DNA of 64,000 nt from Oncomelania hupensis (GCA_036898135.1 CM072519.1:68412840-68476839), one strand, 5' to 3'; positions 43,464 to 55,690 are shown, counted from the stretch's first letter. The notes: generated by a model not told the origin, from the letters alone. Translations and numbers: made by a program.

Positions 43464-43469
43464 ATAATA

Positions 43470-45245
43470 ATAGATTAGTGATGGTCAAAATATTCACAAT
43501 TGGAAGTATGAAAAATACACTTGAGTGAAATTTAACATAACAATTGCGTGGGGAAAAAAATTGTAATATAACTTGAAAGATAAAACAAATAAATGCAGAT
43601 AAAATAAGACGAACATAGAACAAGATTTTGTTCCTTTTAAACTTTTGAAGATTTAGTAAGAATGATAGTAGTAATAATAACAATGAAATTTTTAATGTGC
43701 ATTAATAATAAGAAGAGTTATAATTCGTTTATATAATAAAAATAATAATAAGAAGAATTAGCTTATGTAATAATAATCATAAAAAGATGAATAAGCTCAT
43801 ATATTACTAATAAGAAGAAGAATAGTATTAATTACCGTATAAAATGTGCACTTATCCAACAATAAATAATGATCAAGGTGCAAGAATTAAAGAGAGATAT
43901 ATATTTAAAAAGGTAGCTATTACATGAAGTCTTCGTAGCATAGCGAATAGCACTGCACTCTCCCAGACTGTGTTAAAGCTGAAACATGCATGAGAAAAAG
44001 ACTGAAAGATGTATTTTGCATGTTTTAAAATGAAACATTATTTTGTGAAAGCATTTGGAAACTTTGCAATGAATTTTTACCTGGTGTGTTTTGCCATTTC
44101 TGTAACAATGAAATACTAATTTTAATACATTTCTTGTTTCATGCAATTTTGTTACTCGATGCTGTTTCTACTGGTTTGTGTGTGGATGTGTGCTTTAATT
44201 AAAATTTTGTAAAAGATCAGTCCAAACTGAACCTTTTTCGTATTAATGGAAATTGCTGAAACGGAGTACATTAGTGTGTGATATTTTCATGCATCTGGTT
44301 AACTCTTCAGTGAGAAGCGTTTCCATGCCAGTACCGCTGGTCAATATGTAATATCGAAACGGCATAAAAAATTTTATTTGGTGCGAGAGTTCACATTAGA
44401 AAAGCTGTTTTCGGGCCACGCAAAAGAAACTGATTAGAATAAAAATGATGAGACATAAGAAATGTTGTTCGTCCAAAGGATTACATAGGAGAAATTGTTC
44501 CGCCCATGCAAAATGAAAGGATAACAATAACAAGAATAACTATGGACCTGTACTTTAAATAACAAAGTACGATGAAATAACAATGAAAGCAATTACTCCA
44601 AAGCTGACGCTGATGACGATGGTGATAATAATGATCATTAAACAATCTGTAATGCTAGTTCTTCTGGCCAGACCAAATAACCGGTCCTGATTTGGCTTGG
44701 AAGAGTCCGCTGGACCTAAAGCAATAATCATGTAATGTAATGCAGACCAAATAAAAATAAAATGTATAGCGATCTTTATAAAAACCAATTCTTTGCATAA
44801 TAACAAGTTACACAGACAGTGAAGAGATGACTGCTGGTTCTTGAAGTAATTGCCAGGTATAAGATCATACACAAAAGAACAACAAAAAAAGGGCAAAAAT
44901 TAACAGGAAAAGGTGTCTTTCCTACTGAAGAAGTTTTCCTACTGATTTAGATATAATTTTAGATCTAATTGGAGTAGTTGAAAGTAAAGAAAAGTGCACA
45001 GTAGATTTAAATTTAATTTTAGATCTAATAAATCGGAATAGTTCAAATGGCAGAAAAGTACATAATAGAGTCAGGGTTAATTTTAGATCTAATTGAAATA
45101 GTTAAAATCATGGAAAAGTACACAGTTTGTTTATATATATATATTTATTCTAAATTTTATTCTTTTAATAACGGTATTGGTCTATCTAACATTTCAAAAC
45201 TAGAAGTTATTTGGATTTCCATCTTCCAATAGCAACACGCCTTGT
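43470..45245. other. Intergenic AT-rich sequence
   Basis: Contains degenerate ATA/AAG repeats (43670-43830) and a threefold weak repeat around TTTTAGATCTAAT (44952-45090). No gene seen apart from the LINE fragment listed separately. Confidence 0.4.
44685..44745 (+). mobile_element. Short L2-like LINE 3' end
   Basis: CCGGTCCTGATTTGGCTTGG..AGTCCGCTGGACCTAAAGCA followed by an ATGTA tail, identical in design to the 3' end of family N and the LINE at 50275. Confidence 0.8.
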
Positions 45246-45254
45246 TGTCTGTAA

Positions 45255-45830
45255 TCCCCGTTGGGGTGCCGGGGGTTTCAGTATAAATAGTATCCCCACT
45301 TTCTGGAAATTTAGTGCTTTAAATTCCCACTGTCGCTGTCTTTCTCATTTGCTCTTTCTCATTCCTGCTCTGTTCTATCAATCTGCTATACTATCGTCTT
45401 CTTCGCTAGACCAGTCACCTACCTTTTTTCTTGAAAACTCTTCCGGGACAAGACTCCTTATTTGTGTATGGGGTCTGTTGGATCAGCTTGGGAATATTGG
45501 ACGCTTTCTGCCAGGTGGTCACTAGGGCTTCCTATGATGTTATTATTTAGCAATGTAGGCATTTTATATGTATGTGTTTTGTTGATAATTTATAATGATG
45601 TTTGTATTCTATTTTGTTTTTGTAAACGGGGGTTCGATAAGTTGGGGTGAAGCCTCAGCCGTCCCCTGCGTGGGATGTCTTTATTGTAAAGTGACTGGCT
45701 GGTGGAGGGCATTCAGTTTTCCCACTAGGGTTGTTTCAGCAGATCTTTTGTGCGGATTGGGGGTTGTCCGGTCCTGATTTGGCTCGGAAGAGTCCGCTGG
45801 ACCTAAAGCAACAATTATGTAATGTAATGC
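45255..45830 (+). mobile_element. Non-autonomous retroposon N, complete copy
   Basis: A 576-bp element with a defined 5' end (TCCCCGTTGGGGTGCCGGGG). A TATAAATAG lies about 30 bp inside, and the 3' end is the LINE-type CCGCTGGACCTAAAGCAACA with an ATGTA tail. TGTCTGTAA flanks it at 45246-45254 and 45831-45839. No long ORF. Confidence 0.88.
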
Positions 45831-46513
45831 TGTCTGTAACATATGAGCTTGTATGTAGGTTACAGGTCACCGCTCTATGAGTCTGATTTAGGACACATAT
45901 AGCATCCAATGTTACTATAATTATCATTACTGAAATATCAGACATGACTGTTTCAGTTGTTAAAATTAAAATTAAAGTCATAAATAACATTCAGTGAACT
46001 CAGTGCAAAAAAACCCACAAAAACTCGGTGTTAAAAATATTTAGTTTGGTTGATCTGCAAGTATTACACTGTGGATTTAGGAATGATCATGTGATGCTGT
46101 TGTTGTGGAACATTGTCACAATCAGACTTGTGGTGGAACAATGTCACAGGCAGTCTTGTCACAGTAAGACTTGTCATGAATATTGCCGCAATTGGACTCG
46201 TGGTGAACACTGTCACAGAGGGTATTGGCAAGTCTGTGATAGCATGGTGGTGTCACAGTGGCATGATAGTGTTTCGGTGGCATGGTTGTTGCCCATAGTG
46301 AGGAGGCGCATGGCATGTTGTCTTGTTTCAAAAATTGTTGAATATTAAAACAAATTGGATTGAATACTCCGTTTGAATTCGTGGGGTTTGTGTGTGACTT
46401 GTACAAGGTTCTTACACTCAACAAAATTGATATGAAAGTACGACTTTCTCACCATCTTTCTCTGAGAGAAAAAAAAACCACACGAAAAAACAACAATAAA
46501 ATGTGAATGCACA

Positions 46514-46618
<105 letters not shown>

Positions 46619-46680
46619 ACGGGTTGGCTCTCTTCCACCTATCTTCTCCACCCGCTATCCAAATGGGGCATGCCGCGATA

Positions 46681-47618
46681 TTGAAAGAAAACTATTTCTA
46701 ATCATTGGCCGTGACCTCGGCATAATTCAAGTTTATCTGGTTACTATGAATTTCATGTTCACCCGGGATAACAGCCCCAAGAATCCGTAGATATGTCGAG
46801 CATTCTGATTGGATGATATTTTTTTTTTAAATTGACTTCCGGGTTAAAGATAAACGTTGCAAGATATGGTGCAAGACGGGGGTGTCAACCTTGCAATATA
46901 TATCAGTGTATTTGATACTGGAGGCGTACAGTACGTAGTTTTATAGGTTAGTTATCAGATGGTCCAAACTTTTCATTGATAATGTGAAAGTATACTGTAT
47001 CAAAAACTTCAACTTTTTATTGGCTCCAAGTAGGCCTACATATAACAAAATACTAGAGAATTTCCTTCGCGCATAGAAAGAACAGATAAAATACCGATAC
47101 AAATTAAAAAAGACATTCACTCAACATCGATTCGCACACCGTCATTGTATTGAAAGAAAACTATTTCTAATCATTGGCCGTGACCTCGGCATAATTCAAG
47201 TTTATCTGGTTACTATGAATTTCATGTTCACCCGGGATAACAGCCCCAAGAATCCGTAGATATGTCGAGCATTCTGATTGGATGATATTTTTTTTTTAAA
47301 TTGACTTCCGGGTTAAAGATAAACGTTGCAAGATATGGTGCAAGACGGGGGTGTCAACCTTGCAATATATATCAGTGTATTTGATACTGGAGGCGTACAG
47401 TACGTAGTTTTATAGGTTAGTTATCAGATGGTCCAAACTTTTCATTGATAATGTGAAAGTATACTGTATCAAAAACTTCAACTTTTTATTGGCTCCAAGT
47501 AGGCCTACATATAACAAAATACTAGAGAATTTCCTTCGCGCATAGAAAGAACAGATAAAATACCGATACAAATTAAAAAAGACATTCACTCAACATCGAT
47601 TCGCACACCGTCATTGTA
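46681..47618. repeat. Direct tandem duplication of 469 bp
   Basis: TTGAAAGAAAACTATTTCTA starts at 46681 and again at 47150. Everywhere I compared them the two copies are identical, including a run of ten T. No coding content. Confidence 0.93.
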
Positions 47619-48384
47619 TCACAGCAAAAGAATATCGCACTGCTATTTATTGTATCACATCACCTGTATTACAAGTATAAAGAGGTCAGTTAGGATAGCG
47701 AACAGTCTTACTTCTAAAGAGCAATACTAAGAGATAATAAAACTATATATTGCACTGTTGCTATTTACATGCGACAGTACAACTGCGTAATAAACAGTTG
47801 TCCAACTAATCAGGGAGAGGCGCCCAATCTGTTTATCTGCATTACATCATTCAAGAATAAGTAGGATGCGGTAGCAGCAGAATGGTTCAAGCAGTAATGC
47901 ACTGACTCGTTTTCCTAATGTCCCATGTTTGATCGAAAAGACTGCGTGAAGAAGTACATAACACGAACAATTATGATGTTTTATGTTTGTACAAAATAAG
48001 GCGGGTTTGGCAGGGTCCGTTGCTATTCCCCTAAATGCTTGGTGCCCGGGGACTTCAATTTTTTAAGTCTGTTGCTGCAACTGTGGTTGGTAGGATTTCG
48101 TTGACAACACCACTGCCCTTGTGTCCATGAAGCAGTAGGCCTACGGTACAGAGCACAGCCTTTTCTGTCAAACAATTTGCTATAAACACAGGTCGAGATG
48201 TGGTGGGTTCATTGGGTCGGGGAGTTTTACAATGCGGACTGCAGCGAATTGGCGTCTTCGGGTGCTCGATTTCGTTCCTAATTGATGTCTGCCACCATAC
48301 TGAGCAACTCGTTGGTCAGGAAAGTGCGCTATTTATAGAACTATTATGTATTCCTTCGAGAGTGTGGGGTCGAGTAGGCCTACC
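47619..48384. other. Intergenic sequence, nothing recognised
   Basis: No repeat boundary, RNA or protein signature found. Confidence 0.35.
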
Positions 48385-48450
48385 TCAGTTGCTAGAGCGG
48401 CTGACTAGAAACCGAAAGGCCCCTGGTTCGAATCCCTGTCACATCCTTCA
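48385..48450 (+). repeat. tRNA-like fragment (SINE head)
   Basis: TCAGTTGCTAGAGCGGCTGA resembles an A box and CTGGTTCGAATCCCTGTC a B box, 33 bp apart. Flanking bases cannot pair as an acceptor stem, so this is a SINE-type relic rather than a working tRNA. Confidence 0.5.
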
Positions 48451-48539
48451 AGTTCCGGGTCTCCTAGTTTATCCGAGCGCCTTTGCGCATGCGCCAGGTC
48501 ATGTCGGGCCGGCTTTTTCACGAAGTTCTTTGGCGTCAT

Positions 48540-48602
48540 AACCCTAACCCAAACCCTAACCCTAACCTCTAACTCTAACCCAAACCCTAACCCTAACCCT
48601 TA
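48540..48602. repeat. Interstitial telomeric repeat, CCCTAA type
   Basis: About nine AACCCT units with a few variants (AACTCT, AACCCA), matching the complement of the TTAGGG telomere repeat. Confidence 0.92.
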
Positions 48603-49194
48603 CGAAGACTATGATAGCACTGTGCGCATGCGTCGAATTTTGTAACGCGTCGACCAATCAGAATTCTCCCATTCGCTCCCAGCCAAGCTAAGATACTAGG
48701 AACTGTGACGATGTCACACCGGGTTGGTCAACGTTGACCATATTATTTTCCTCTTACCATCAACAGTTTCGCTGGTGTCAGAGTAAAGTGACCTGTAGCG
48801 AATTGCTTTGCAGCGAGTGGCTTACTCGCGTTGTTGCGTATGCAAGCACTCACAAAGCAACGTTGGGAACAATAGGACGTTCTGCGCCTGTGCATTAAGA
48901 GATCCTGGGCTAAATCGAAAGGAGGAAAAGTCCACAATGTTGGCGACCATGATGTACTCGCAGAAAAGTATCTATTTTTCCAACTCGCCAAAGTCACGTG
49001 ACAGATTGCTTGTTTTCGCCTTGTGCAACGGAACTCGTCGCCTAATTTCGCGCGTACCCGCCAGTATTCGCTTCAAATCAACTCGCTACAGTAGTCGGGC
49101 CTGTACGCTCCGGTGTCGTGTGACTATAATCAGAGAGCTGGAATAATTTTATAATAATATTATAACTCTCTGCTATAATCTACAATTTAACTTT
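48603..49194. other. Intergenic, CpG-containing sequence
   Basis: Somewhat richer in GC than its surroundings. No gene model supported: the ORFs here lack recognisable domains or splice context. Confidence 0.35.
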
Positions 49195-49450
49195 TTGGTC
49201 CAAGAGAGATTACTCTGTTTGACTTGAGGGTTATGTGCCTTCTGAGGTCCCGGGTTCGAGCTCAGGCCGGGGCATTGTGCTGTGTTCTTGGGAAAGACAC
49301 TTTACTCCCATTTCCTACTCCTTCGGATGAGAGTATAAACCGAGGTCTAGTCTGTGTCGCATACATTCCATCATAACGGACTTTAAAGATCCTGACGCTC
49401 ATTTCCTAGACGGGTGAGTGCCGGTAACAAGAACACACCCAGCATGCACC
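49195..49450 (+). mobile_element. SINE-X copy with tRNA-like head
   Basis: GGTCCCGGGTTCGAGCTCAG supplies a B box. It is followed by GTGTTCTTGGGAAAGACAC, GATGAGAGTATAAACCGAGG and TCCATCATAACGGACTTTAA, all found on the minus strand of the 4790-5090 copy. This copy shows the family starts in a tRNA-like head. Confidence 0.75.
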
Positions 49451-49850
49451 TTGTGGAATCATTTTCCTCGAATACGGGGTATCCACAGTATTACGAAGAA
49501 GGAGTAAAGATGGCCAAACTGCCCCAGGTTGTGTTTGTGTCTTCATTGTTAGAACGAATGCCATGCATACAAGGCTACAACAACAAAAACAAACCTTTTT
49601 GTTTTATTTTACTTTAAACGTCATTTAACGTTATTTTATTCTTTAACTAAATGTTTCATTTTCATTTTATTTTATTTTATTTATATATCAGGCAGAAACG
49701 TTACTTTGACTACCAGTCTTGCAACAGCGGCTTGTAATCTATGTTTCAGTACTGTTTGCAAAAGCCCAACCAATTTCAGGATCTTGCTCAATTGAAAATG
49801 TTGGTGGTAGACCCGCAAGAAACACTGATGTCATGGGCTCTTAGTCAGTT

Positions 49851-49905
49851 GGTAGATTAAAGTCCCCCAGACACAAAGGCATATAGGGGACTGTTATCTC
49901 TTAAT
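49851..49905. repeat. Copy of a short dispersed repeat
   Basis: GTAGATTAAAGTCCCCCAGACAC..GCATATAGGGGAC matches 57168-57212 and, weakly, 51199-51240. Family unknown. Confidence 0.55.
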
Positions 49906-50045
49906 CACTTTAGTATCGGAGACTTTATAGTTGTGTGTTCCCCGATGGATTTCGAGCTCATATTTTGTAAAAGGTCCCAATTCGTAAGCTTTGTTTACTT
50001 TTTGCGACAAAGGGTTTACCCTAAAATTCGCATTGTTATTACCTA

Positions 50046-50165
<120 letters not shown>

Positions 50166-50274
50166 TGCATTTATACAACGCATTTTTCATTAGAATAACA
50201 ACTCAATGCGCTTACACACATCGTTCGTACGCATCATCACAACATTCGCACTACATCACGTACAGCATCATTCA

Positions 50275-51106
50275 GATTGATTGATTGATTAATTGTTGCT
50301 TTAGGTCCAGCGGACTCTTCCGAGCCAAATCAGGACCGGACAACCCCCGATCCGCATAAAAGATCTGCTGAAACAACCCTAGTGGGAAAACTGAATGCCC
50401 TCCACCGGCCAGTCCCTTTACAATAAAGACATCCCACGCAGGGGACGGCTGAAGCTTTACCCCAACTACTCGAACCCCCGGTTACAAAAACAAAATAGAA
50501 TACAAACATCATTATAAATTATCAACAAAACACATACATATAAAATGCATCATTCAGAAAGTATTGTTACTTCTTACTATTTACACAGAAAACGCCTTGC
50601 GGAACAAGTGCGTTTTTAAGCAGCTTTGAAGGAAACAAGGTCTGTACAATGTTTTTAACCGGCAGGGAGCGCATTCCAAACTTTGGGTGCTTGAAAACTA
50701 AAAGACCGCTCGCCAATTGTTTTAAGCCGACGATTGGGCGTTTTCAAAAGTTTTTCATCTGATGAGCATAAAGAACGAGTTGTAGTGTAGGTAGTGAGTA
50801 CCTCAGACAGATATGGTGGAAGTGACTGGTCGAAGTGACGGAAAGCTAGGACAGCAATTTTGTATTCAATGCGGAGCTTGACAGGGAGCCAGTGGAGCTG
50901 CATTAAGAGAGGCGTGACTTGATCACGCTTCCGTTTTTTAAGCACAAGCCGAGCAGCACAGTTCTGAACACGCTGCAGTCGACTAACTTCATCAATGGGG
51001 AGACCAGCTAGAACTGAATTGGATCGGGGGTTGTCCGGTCCTGATTTGGCTCTGAAGAGTCCGCTGGACCTAAAGCAACAATCAATCAATCAATCAATCA
51101 AAACCA
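50275..51106 (-). mobile_element. L2-like LINE 3' part with head-to-head second 3' end
   Basis: On the minus strand, 51023-50580 encodes the C-terminal part of a reverse-transcriptase ORF (AGLPIDEVSRLQRVQNCAAR, PLLMQLHWLPVKLRIEYKIA, SFSFQAPKVWNALPAG, ending HLFRKAF). Its 3' UTR at 50530-50282 is that of family N, with an ATCA-type tail at the left. At 51025-51106 the same last 65 bp occurs on the plus strand with its own ATCA tail. Confidence 0.85.
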
Positions 51107-51448
51107 TTGATAAAATAACCGTGTAACAGAGATCTGGTTCCACATTAGCTTGTTTTCAGTCTTTCCCCTTAAACCTTTTGCAAGTGCTGTTGTTGTTTGT
51201 AGATTATAGTCACTCGACACTTTCGCATATAGGTGACTACTGGACCGATTTATACTGACACCAGCGGGCCAGTTGTTGGTAAAGGGGAAAATAATATGAT
51301 CACACGTTGACGAGGTAGCGTACGGTCCTATGTGTCATAGTTAGAAGATGTAAGGCTGTTTGATAGCTACCGCTGCACTGTCGACGACCCAAGCATGTGT
51401 GATGCCCCTGGCCCTCTGTAATGTATAACACGTAGAGGAGCGACTGGT

Positions 51449-51665
51449 TCCATCGCCGTAGCTCAGTCGTAGGGCATTCGATTGGCACACCGATGTCTCA
51501 GGTTCGAATCCAGTGGTGGGCGAGTTAAAAGTGGTTATTTTCACTGTCCGTATTTGCAATATGATTGCTCTGGTGGTTCAGTGTTGATTTAGGTGTCTAC
51601 CCCCTCTTTCCCTGGAATATTTATCCCCGTCTGCCGTTTCGCCAATGTTGGGTGCAGACGTTAAA
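51449..51665 (+). mobile_element. tRNA-derived SINE, third head type
   Basis: GCCGTAGCTCAGTCGTAGGG (A box) and CAGGTTCGAATCCAGTGGTG (B box) 32 bp apart, then an unrelated body including GCAGACGTTAAACCTCAGCT. Possibly a true SINE rather than a tRNA gene, because no complete acceptor stem is seen. Confidence 0.6.
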
Positions 51666-51713
51666 CCTCAGCTAAATTGTAGAGAGGGTCGCCTCTGAGC
51701 ATGGACACTCCAC

Positions 51714-51805
51714 AGGCGCTTGTATCTGAACACGCGAGCGCCTATGCCTGTGACGCGTCTTCCTTTGGTTATAATACATGCTCGCGTGTCCAGATACAAG
51801 CGCCT
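51714..51805. repeat. Long-armed hairpin (26-bp arms)
   Basis: AGGCGCTTGTATCTGAACAC..GCGAGC at 51714-51739 pairs with 51780-51805 with one mismatch across a 40-bp loop. The left arm plus GCCTATGCC recurs at 63471-63505. Confidence 0.88.
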
Positions 51806-52009
51806 TTGGTACACTCAATCGGGCAACTGGTTAAAGGGAGTTCGAAGCATTAAAAAAAAAAAAAAGACAACCCCAAAACCACTTTTATACAAACTAGTTT
51901 GATCATAGAAGAGTTTATTAATGAACTTTATCGAGATGAAAGTTCTCCGTTGGGCGTGTAAGCAGCGTAAAAAAGGGTAAGTGAGGTCTCTGAACACGCT
52001 ACAGGCTTG

Positions 52010-52300
52010 AGGTGGTCTGGAAGGTCCGTAGACAGTGAACTGGTTTGCTATGCCGAAGGTCGCCAGTTCCAACCCGCGTGGGACGTACTTACGTGAGTTA
52101 GGTACCAGCCTTTTTCAGGTCACCGAGCGTTTCCTCCGGGTACTCCGGTTTCCTCCCTCCCTTCAATAACGATATTAGATGCAGTCAATGTAAAATTTCA
52201 AAAATAACAATTGATTTTTATTCCGACTTCTGTAATAGCGATCTCTTCAGATCGCCGCGCTTTGGGTTAGATTGAAAAAAAAAGCGCGTGATAACACCCT

Positions 52301-52388
<88 letters not shown>
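52010..52388 (+). mobile_element. tRNA-derived SINE (family 1) with long ATT tail
   Basis: Head with GGTCGCCAGTTCCAACCCGC (degenerate B box), then CTCCGGGTACTCCGGTTTCC, GATCGCCGCGCTTTGGG and AGCGCGTGATAACACCCTGT. It runs directly into about 29 ATT units. Confidence 0.85.
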
Positions 52389-52389
<1 letters not shown>

Positions 52390-52539
52390 CGGGCTTCCAT
52401 ATCAGAGTGGTTCTCTAATGCAGTTATTGATAACTAGTGGTTTTGTACCCTGGCAAGCCAGGGTACACAGGTTGCTGTTTAAAATGTAGACAGAGAGACA
52501 ACTGTTGTCTGCGAGTTTCATTTGGACGATGATACCTCC

Positions 52540-52800
52540 CCATATCCCCCTTGATACCTCCCCATACCCCCCCCTGATATCTCCCCGTTCCCCCCCCCCC
52601 CATGATGCCTCACTATACCCCGTTGATACCTCCCCGAACCCACTTGATACCTCCCCATACCTCCTTGATACCTTCCGTACCCCCCTTGTAACCTACCTGT
52701 ACCCTCCTTGATACTTCCCCGTTGATCGTTTCGCTGGTATGGATGAAAGGAATCGACCATCACCATACCCCCTTCTATATACCCGTATCCCCGTTATGCC
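52540..52800. repeat. Degenerate minisatellite, TTGATACCTCCCCATACCCC unit
   Basis: About a dozen diverged units of roughly 20 bp. Confidence 0.85.
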
Positions 52801-52872
52801 TACCCATGTCCCTTTAAACCTACCCGTAGCCCCTTTTTACCTACACGTACCACCCCATCCCGATCCTTGGTA

Positions 52873-52999
<127 letters not shown>

Positions 53000-53069
53000 T
53001 GAATATAGAATAATACAAATAGAAATCATAAAAAACACCAAGGTTTTAAAAGAAAATTCGATATAAGAT

Positions 53070-53087
53070 ATAATAATAATAATAATA

Positions 53088-53154
<67 letters not shown>
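53070..53154. repeat. AAT microsatellite
   Basis: About 28 AAT units with one GTA interruption. Confidence 0.95.
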
Positions 53155-53156
<2 letters not shown>

Positions 53157-53214
53157 TACAGGTAAAAAGCCTAAATTAAAAAGATAAATATCCATATTGT
53201 AGTGTAAAAAAAAA

Positions 53215-53290
53215 AATGTCCCGCGTGAGGATTGAACTCGGGACGCCCTGCACAGTTGGCGAATGTTTTACTAAGTAGGCTACCAAGGCT
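53215..53290 (-). repeat. tRNA-like SINE head, minus orientation
   Basis: The minus strand reads GCCTTGGTAGCCTACTTAGT (A-box-like) and CCGAGTTCAATCCTCACG (B box). No intact cloverleaf was found. Confidence 0.5.
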
Positions 53291-53580
53291 TCCTAGAAGT
53301 ACCATCAATTTTTTGGTCTATATGGGAAAACATGCTGAAACCTCAATTTGATTTTTAATGGAAGCGCGCGGAATGAGGCTATTGCAGTTTGTGGACATTT
53401 TGTTTATTTATTTATCTCAGAAACGGTTAAACGTTCGGTAAGGAAATGTCGGCTATAACGATTTCGCTGGTTTTGAGCACACAGCAGGCCGATCCGCAGC
53501 GGCCAGCACCTGCCCAGATCAGCGTCCATACCGGACAAACTTTATAGTAGAGGCGAAGAAGGACTTCCGGCTAAGCAATT

Positions 53581-53591
<11 letters not shown>

Positions 53592-53652
<61 letters not shown>
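53592..53652. repeat. GA microsatellite
   Basis: About 30 GA units. Confidence 0.96.
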
Positions 53653-53655
<3 letters not shown>

Positions 53656-53879
53656 GAGTATCACTGCAGACAACAAGCTCAGCATTGTTTTTCCTTGGCT
53701 AATCCACAGCAGCGCATTGGAGCTTGTTGGTCACTCTCCGCTGCCTTTATTTGCGAGTTTGCCCGTGTCTGAATTCTAAAAGGGAGATAATCCATTTACA
53801 TGACGTTTACATTCAAATTTTGCAATTGTTAGACATACGCACACAAAGTGTTAATATATACATTTTATTTATTTTAATT

Positions 53880-53945
53880 TTATTTAATCGTTTATATATA
53901 GCGCTTTTCCCACTCAAGAGCTGCTCAAGGCGCTGGCCGACATAG
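53880..53945 (-). mobile_element. SINE-X fragment
   Basis: ATATAGCGCTTTTCCCACTC and GAGCTGCTCAAGGCGCTGGC match the end of the longer copies. Confidence 0.65.
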
Positions 53946-54206
53946 TGTCGAACTGGAGGTGCCCACGAATGTCATGTATAGCATACTCTTAGCGTTAATT
54001 AGACCTTTTTTTTTAAATCGGAAATTTGATCTAGACCTCAGATTGCCTTTAAACGTTTTGGCTAAATTGCTGTTGTCCTTATGCATTGTAATATTTCTTC
54101 AGCCTTCCTTCATATCATGAGGTCGTGGCTAAAGCTCAGTCTTAATTGTGTCTGGATACCAGCGAGGAGCCTACTTATGTATGTATGCGCACACACACTC
54201 CTTTAA

Positions 54207-54815
54207 CCCCCCCGTGGGGGTGCCGGGGGTTTCTGTATAAATAGTATCCCCATTTTCTGGAAATTTAGTGCTTTAAATTCCCACTGTCTTGTCTTTCTCA
54301 TTTGTTCTTTCTCGTCCCTACTCTGTTCTATCAATCTACTATACTATCTTCTTCTTCTTCGCTAGACCAGTCACCTACCCTTTTTCTTGAAAACTCTTCA
54401 TGGATAAAACTCCTCATTTGTGTGTGAGGTCTGTTGTATCAGTTTGGGAATATTGGACGCTTTCTGTCAAATGGTCACTAATGCTTCCTATGATATAATT
54501 ATTTAGCAATGTAGGCATTTTATATTTATGTTTTTTTTTCTTATTTTATAATGATGTTTTTATTCTATTTTGTTTTTGTAAACGGGGGGTTCGATAAATT
54601 AGAGTATAGCCTCAGCGTCCATTACATGGGATGCCTTTATTATACAGTGACCGGCTGGTGGAGTACCTTCAGTGTTACCACTGGTGTTGTTTCAGCAGAT
54701 CTTGTATGTGGATCAGGGGTGAGTTCTCTTTCAGCCAAGTTGTGGTCTTGATTTTGTGGTCCTGATTCGACTCTTTGCAGTCCGCTGGACCCTGTAAGCA
54801 ATGGATAACTAACTA
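54207..54815 (+). mobile_element. Non-autonomous retroposon N, complete copy
   Basis: 609 bp, colinear with 45255-45830. Flanked by ACACTCCTTTAA (12 bp) at 54195-54206 and 54816-54827. 5' end CCCCCCCGTGGGGGTGCC, 3' tail AACTAACTAAC. Confidence 0.9.
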
Positions 54816-55186
54816 ACACTCCTTTAAAAACTTTTCAAAGTAGAGTACGTGTATACCAAATTATTACTGTTAAGTGTACTTTTCACAACGACCCAAAGTT
54901 TACGCGAACATGATGACGATGATGATGAAGATGATGGTGATGAAGATGATGGTGAAGATGATGATGTAGTCTTCTATAGCGCAGGTCTCCGCTCCACAAA
55001 TAAACAGCGGTATTTTTATCTTATTATGTGTAATATAGAATGGAGAGACTCCAGTTTTGTTTTGTGTGTATCTAACTGTTGTTTTTTTTAATGACAGATC
55101 AGTTTAAAGCGGAGGAAGGCTCGGTTTCATTGAGGCTCTTTTAGTATACTATTAATACTATTTATAGTGCGTGTGTAATATTGTCT
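54816..55186. other. Intergenic sequence with GAT-rich simple repeat
   Basis: A GATGATGAA-type repeat at 54909-54967; nothing else recognised. Confidence 0.5.
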
Positions 55187-55690
55187 ATCCTATCCTATCC
55201 TATCCTATCCTATCCTATCCTATCCTATCCTATCCCGTAACTGGAAAATCGTTGGGGCACCACAGATGATCGTTTAAGCAGCGTACTCCATCTTTCTCTT
55301 TCCTCAGCAGTCCTCATGGCTTCGCTCAGTGTCACGCCAGTCCATTCTCGAATGTTGTCTTCCCACCCCTTTTTCTGTCTCCCTCTTCTTCTGCCTCCTT
55401 GCACCGTGCCTTGCAGGACGGTCTTTGCAAGACCTGATGATCTGATGACGTGACCATACCATTGGAGTTTCCGTTTCTTTACCACTGTGAGCAAGATCGC
55501 GTTGTCCAATGGCTTGTGTGATGGTCTGTCGGATTTCGTTGTTGGTGACGTGCTGGTTATAGGAACTTCCCAGAAGTCTGCCGTAGCACTTCACCCCCAT
55601 GCATTGTATTCGTCGTGTAATATTGTGCATTGTATTAATAATTTTGAAAGAGGACAGGACGCAGACGTTTTGCATGCAGAACTACCAGTG
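55187..55690 (-). mobile_element. RTE-like LINE 3' fragment, copy 4
   Basis: Minus strand: MGVKCYGRLLGSS, HVTNNEIRQTITQAIGQRD, KKRKLQWYGHVIRSSGLAKT, GWEDNIREWTGVTLSEAM, in two frames, ending in about ten TATCC units (55189-55237 on the plus strand). This is the longest pentanucleotide tail of the four copies. Confidence 0.86.

Noticed and set aside
48200..49150. Protein-coding gene from ORFs at 48200-48541 and 48808-49146
   Set aside because: No recognisable domain, no splice structure, overlaps a telomeric repeat and a tRNA-like relic.
51449..51520. Functional tRNA gene
   Set aside because: A and B boxes are present but no complete acceptor stem or clean anticodon arm could be drawn; SINE head is more likely.
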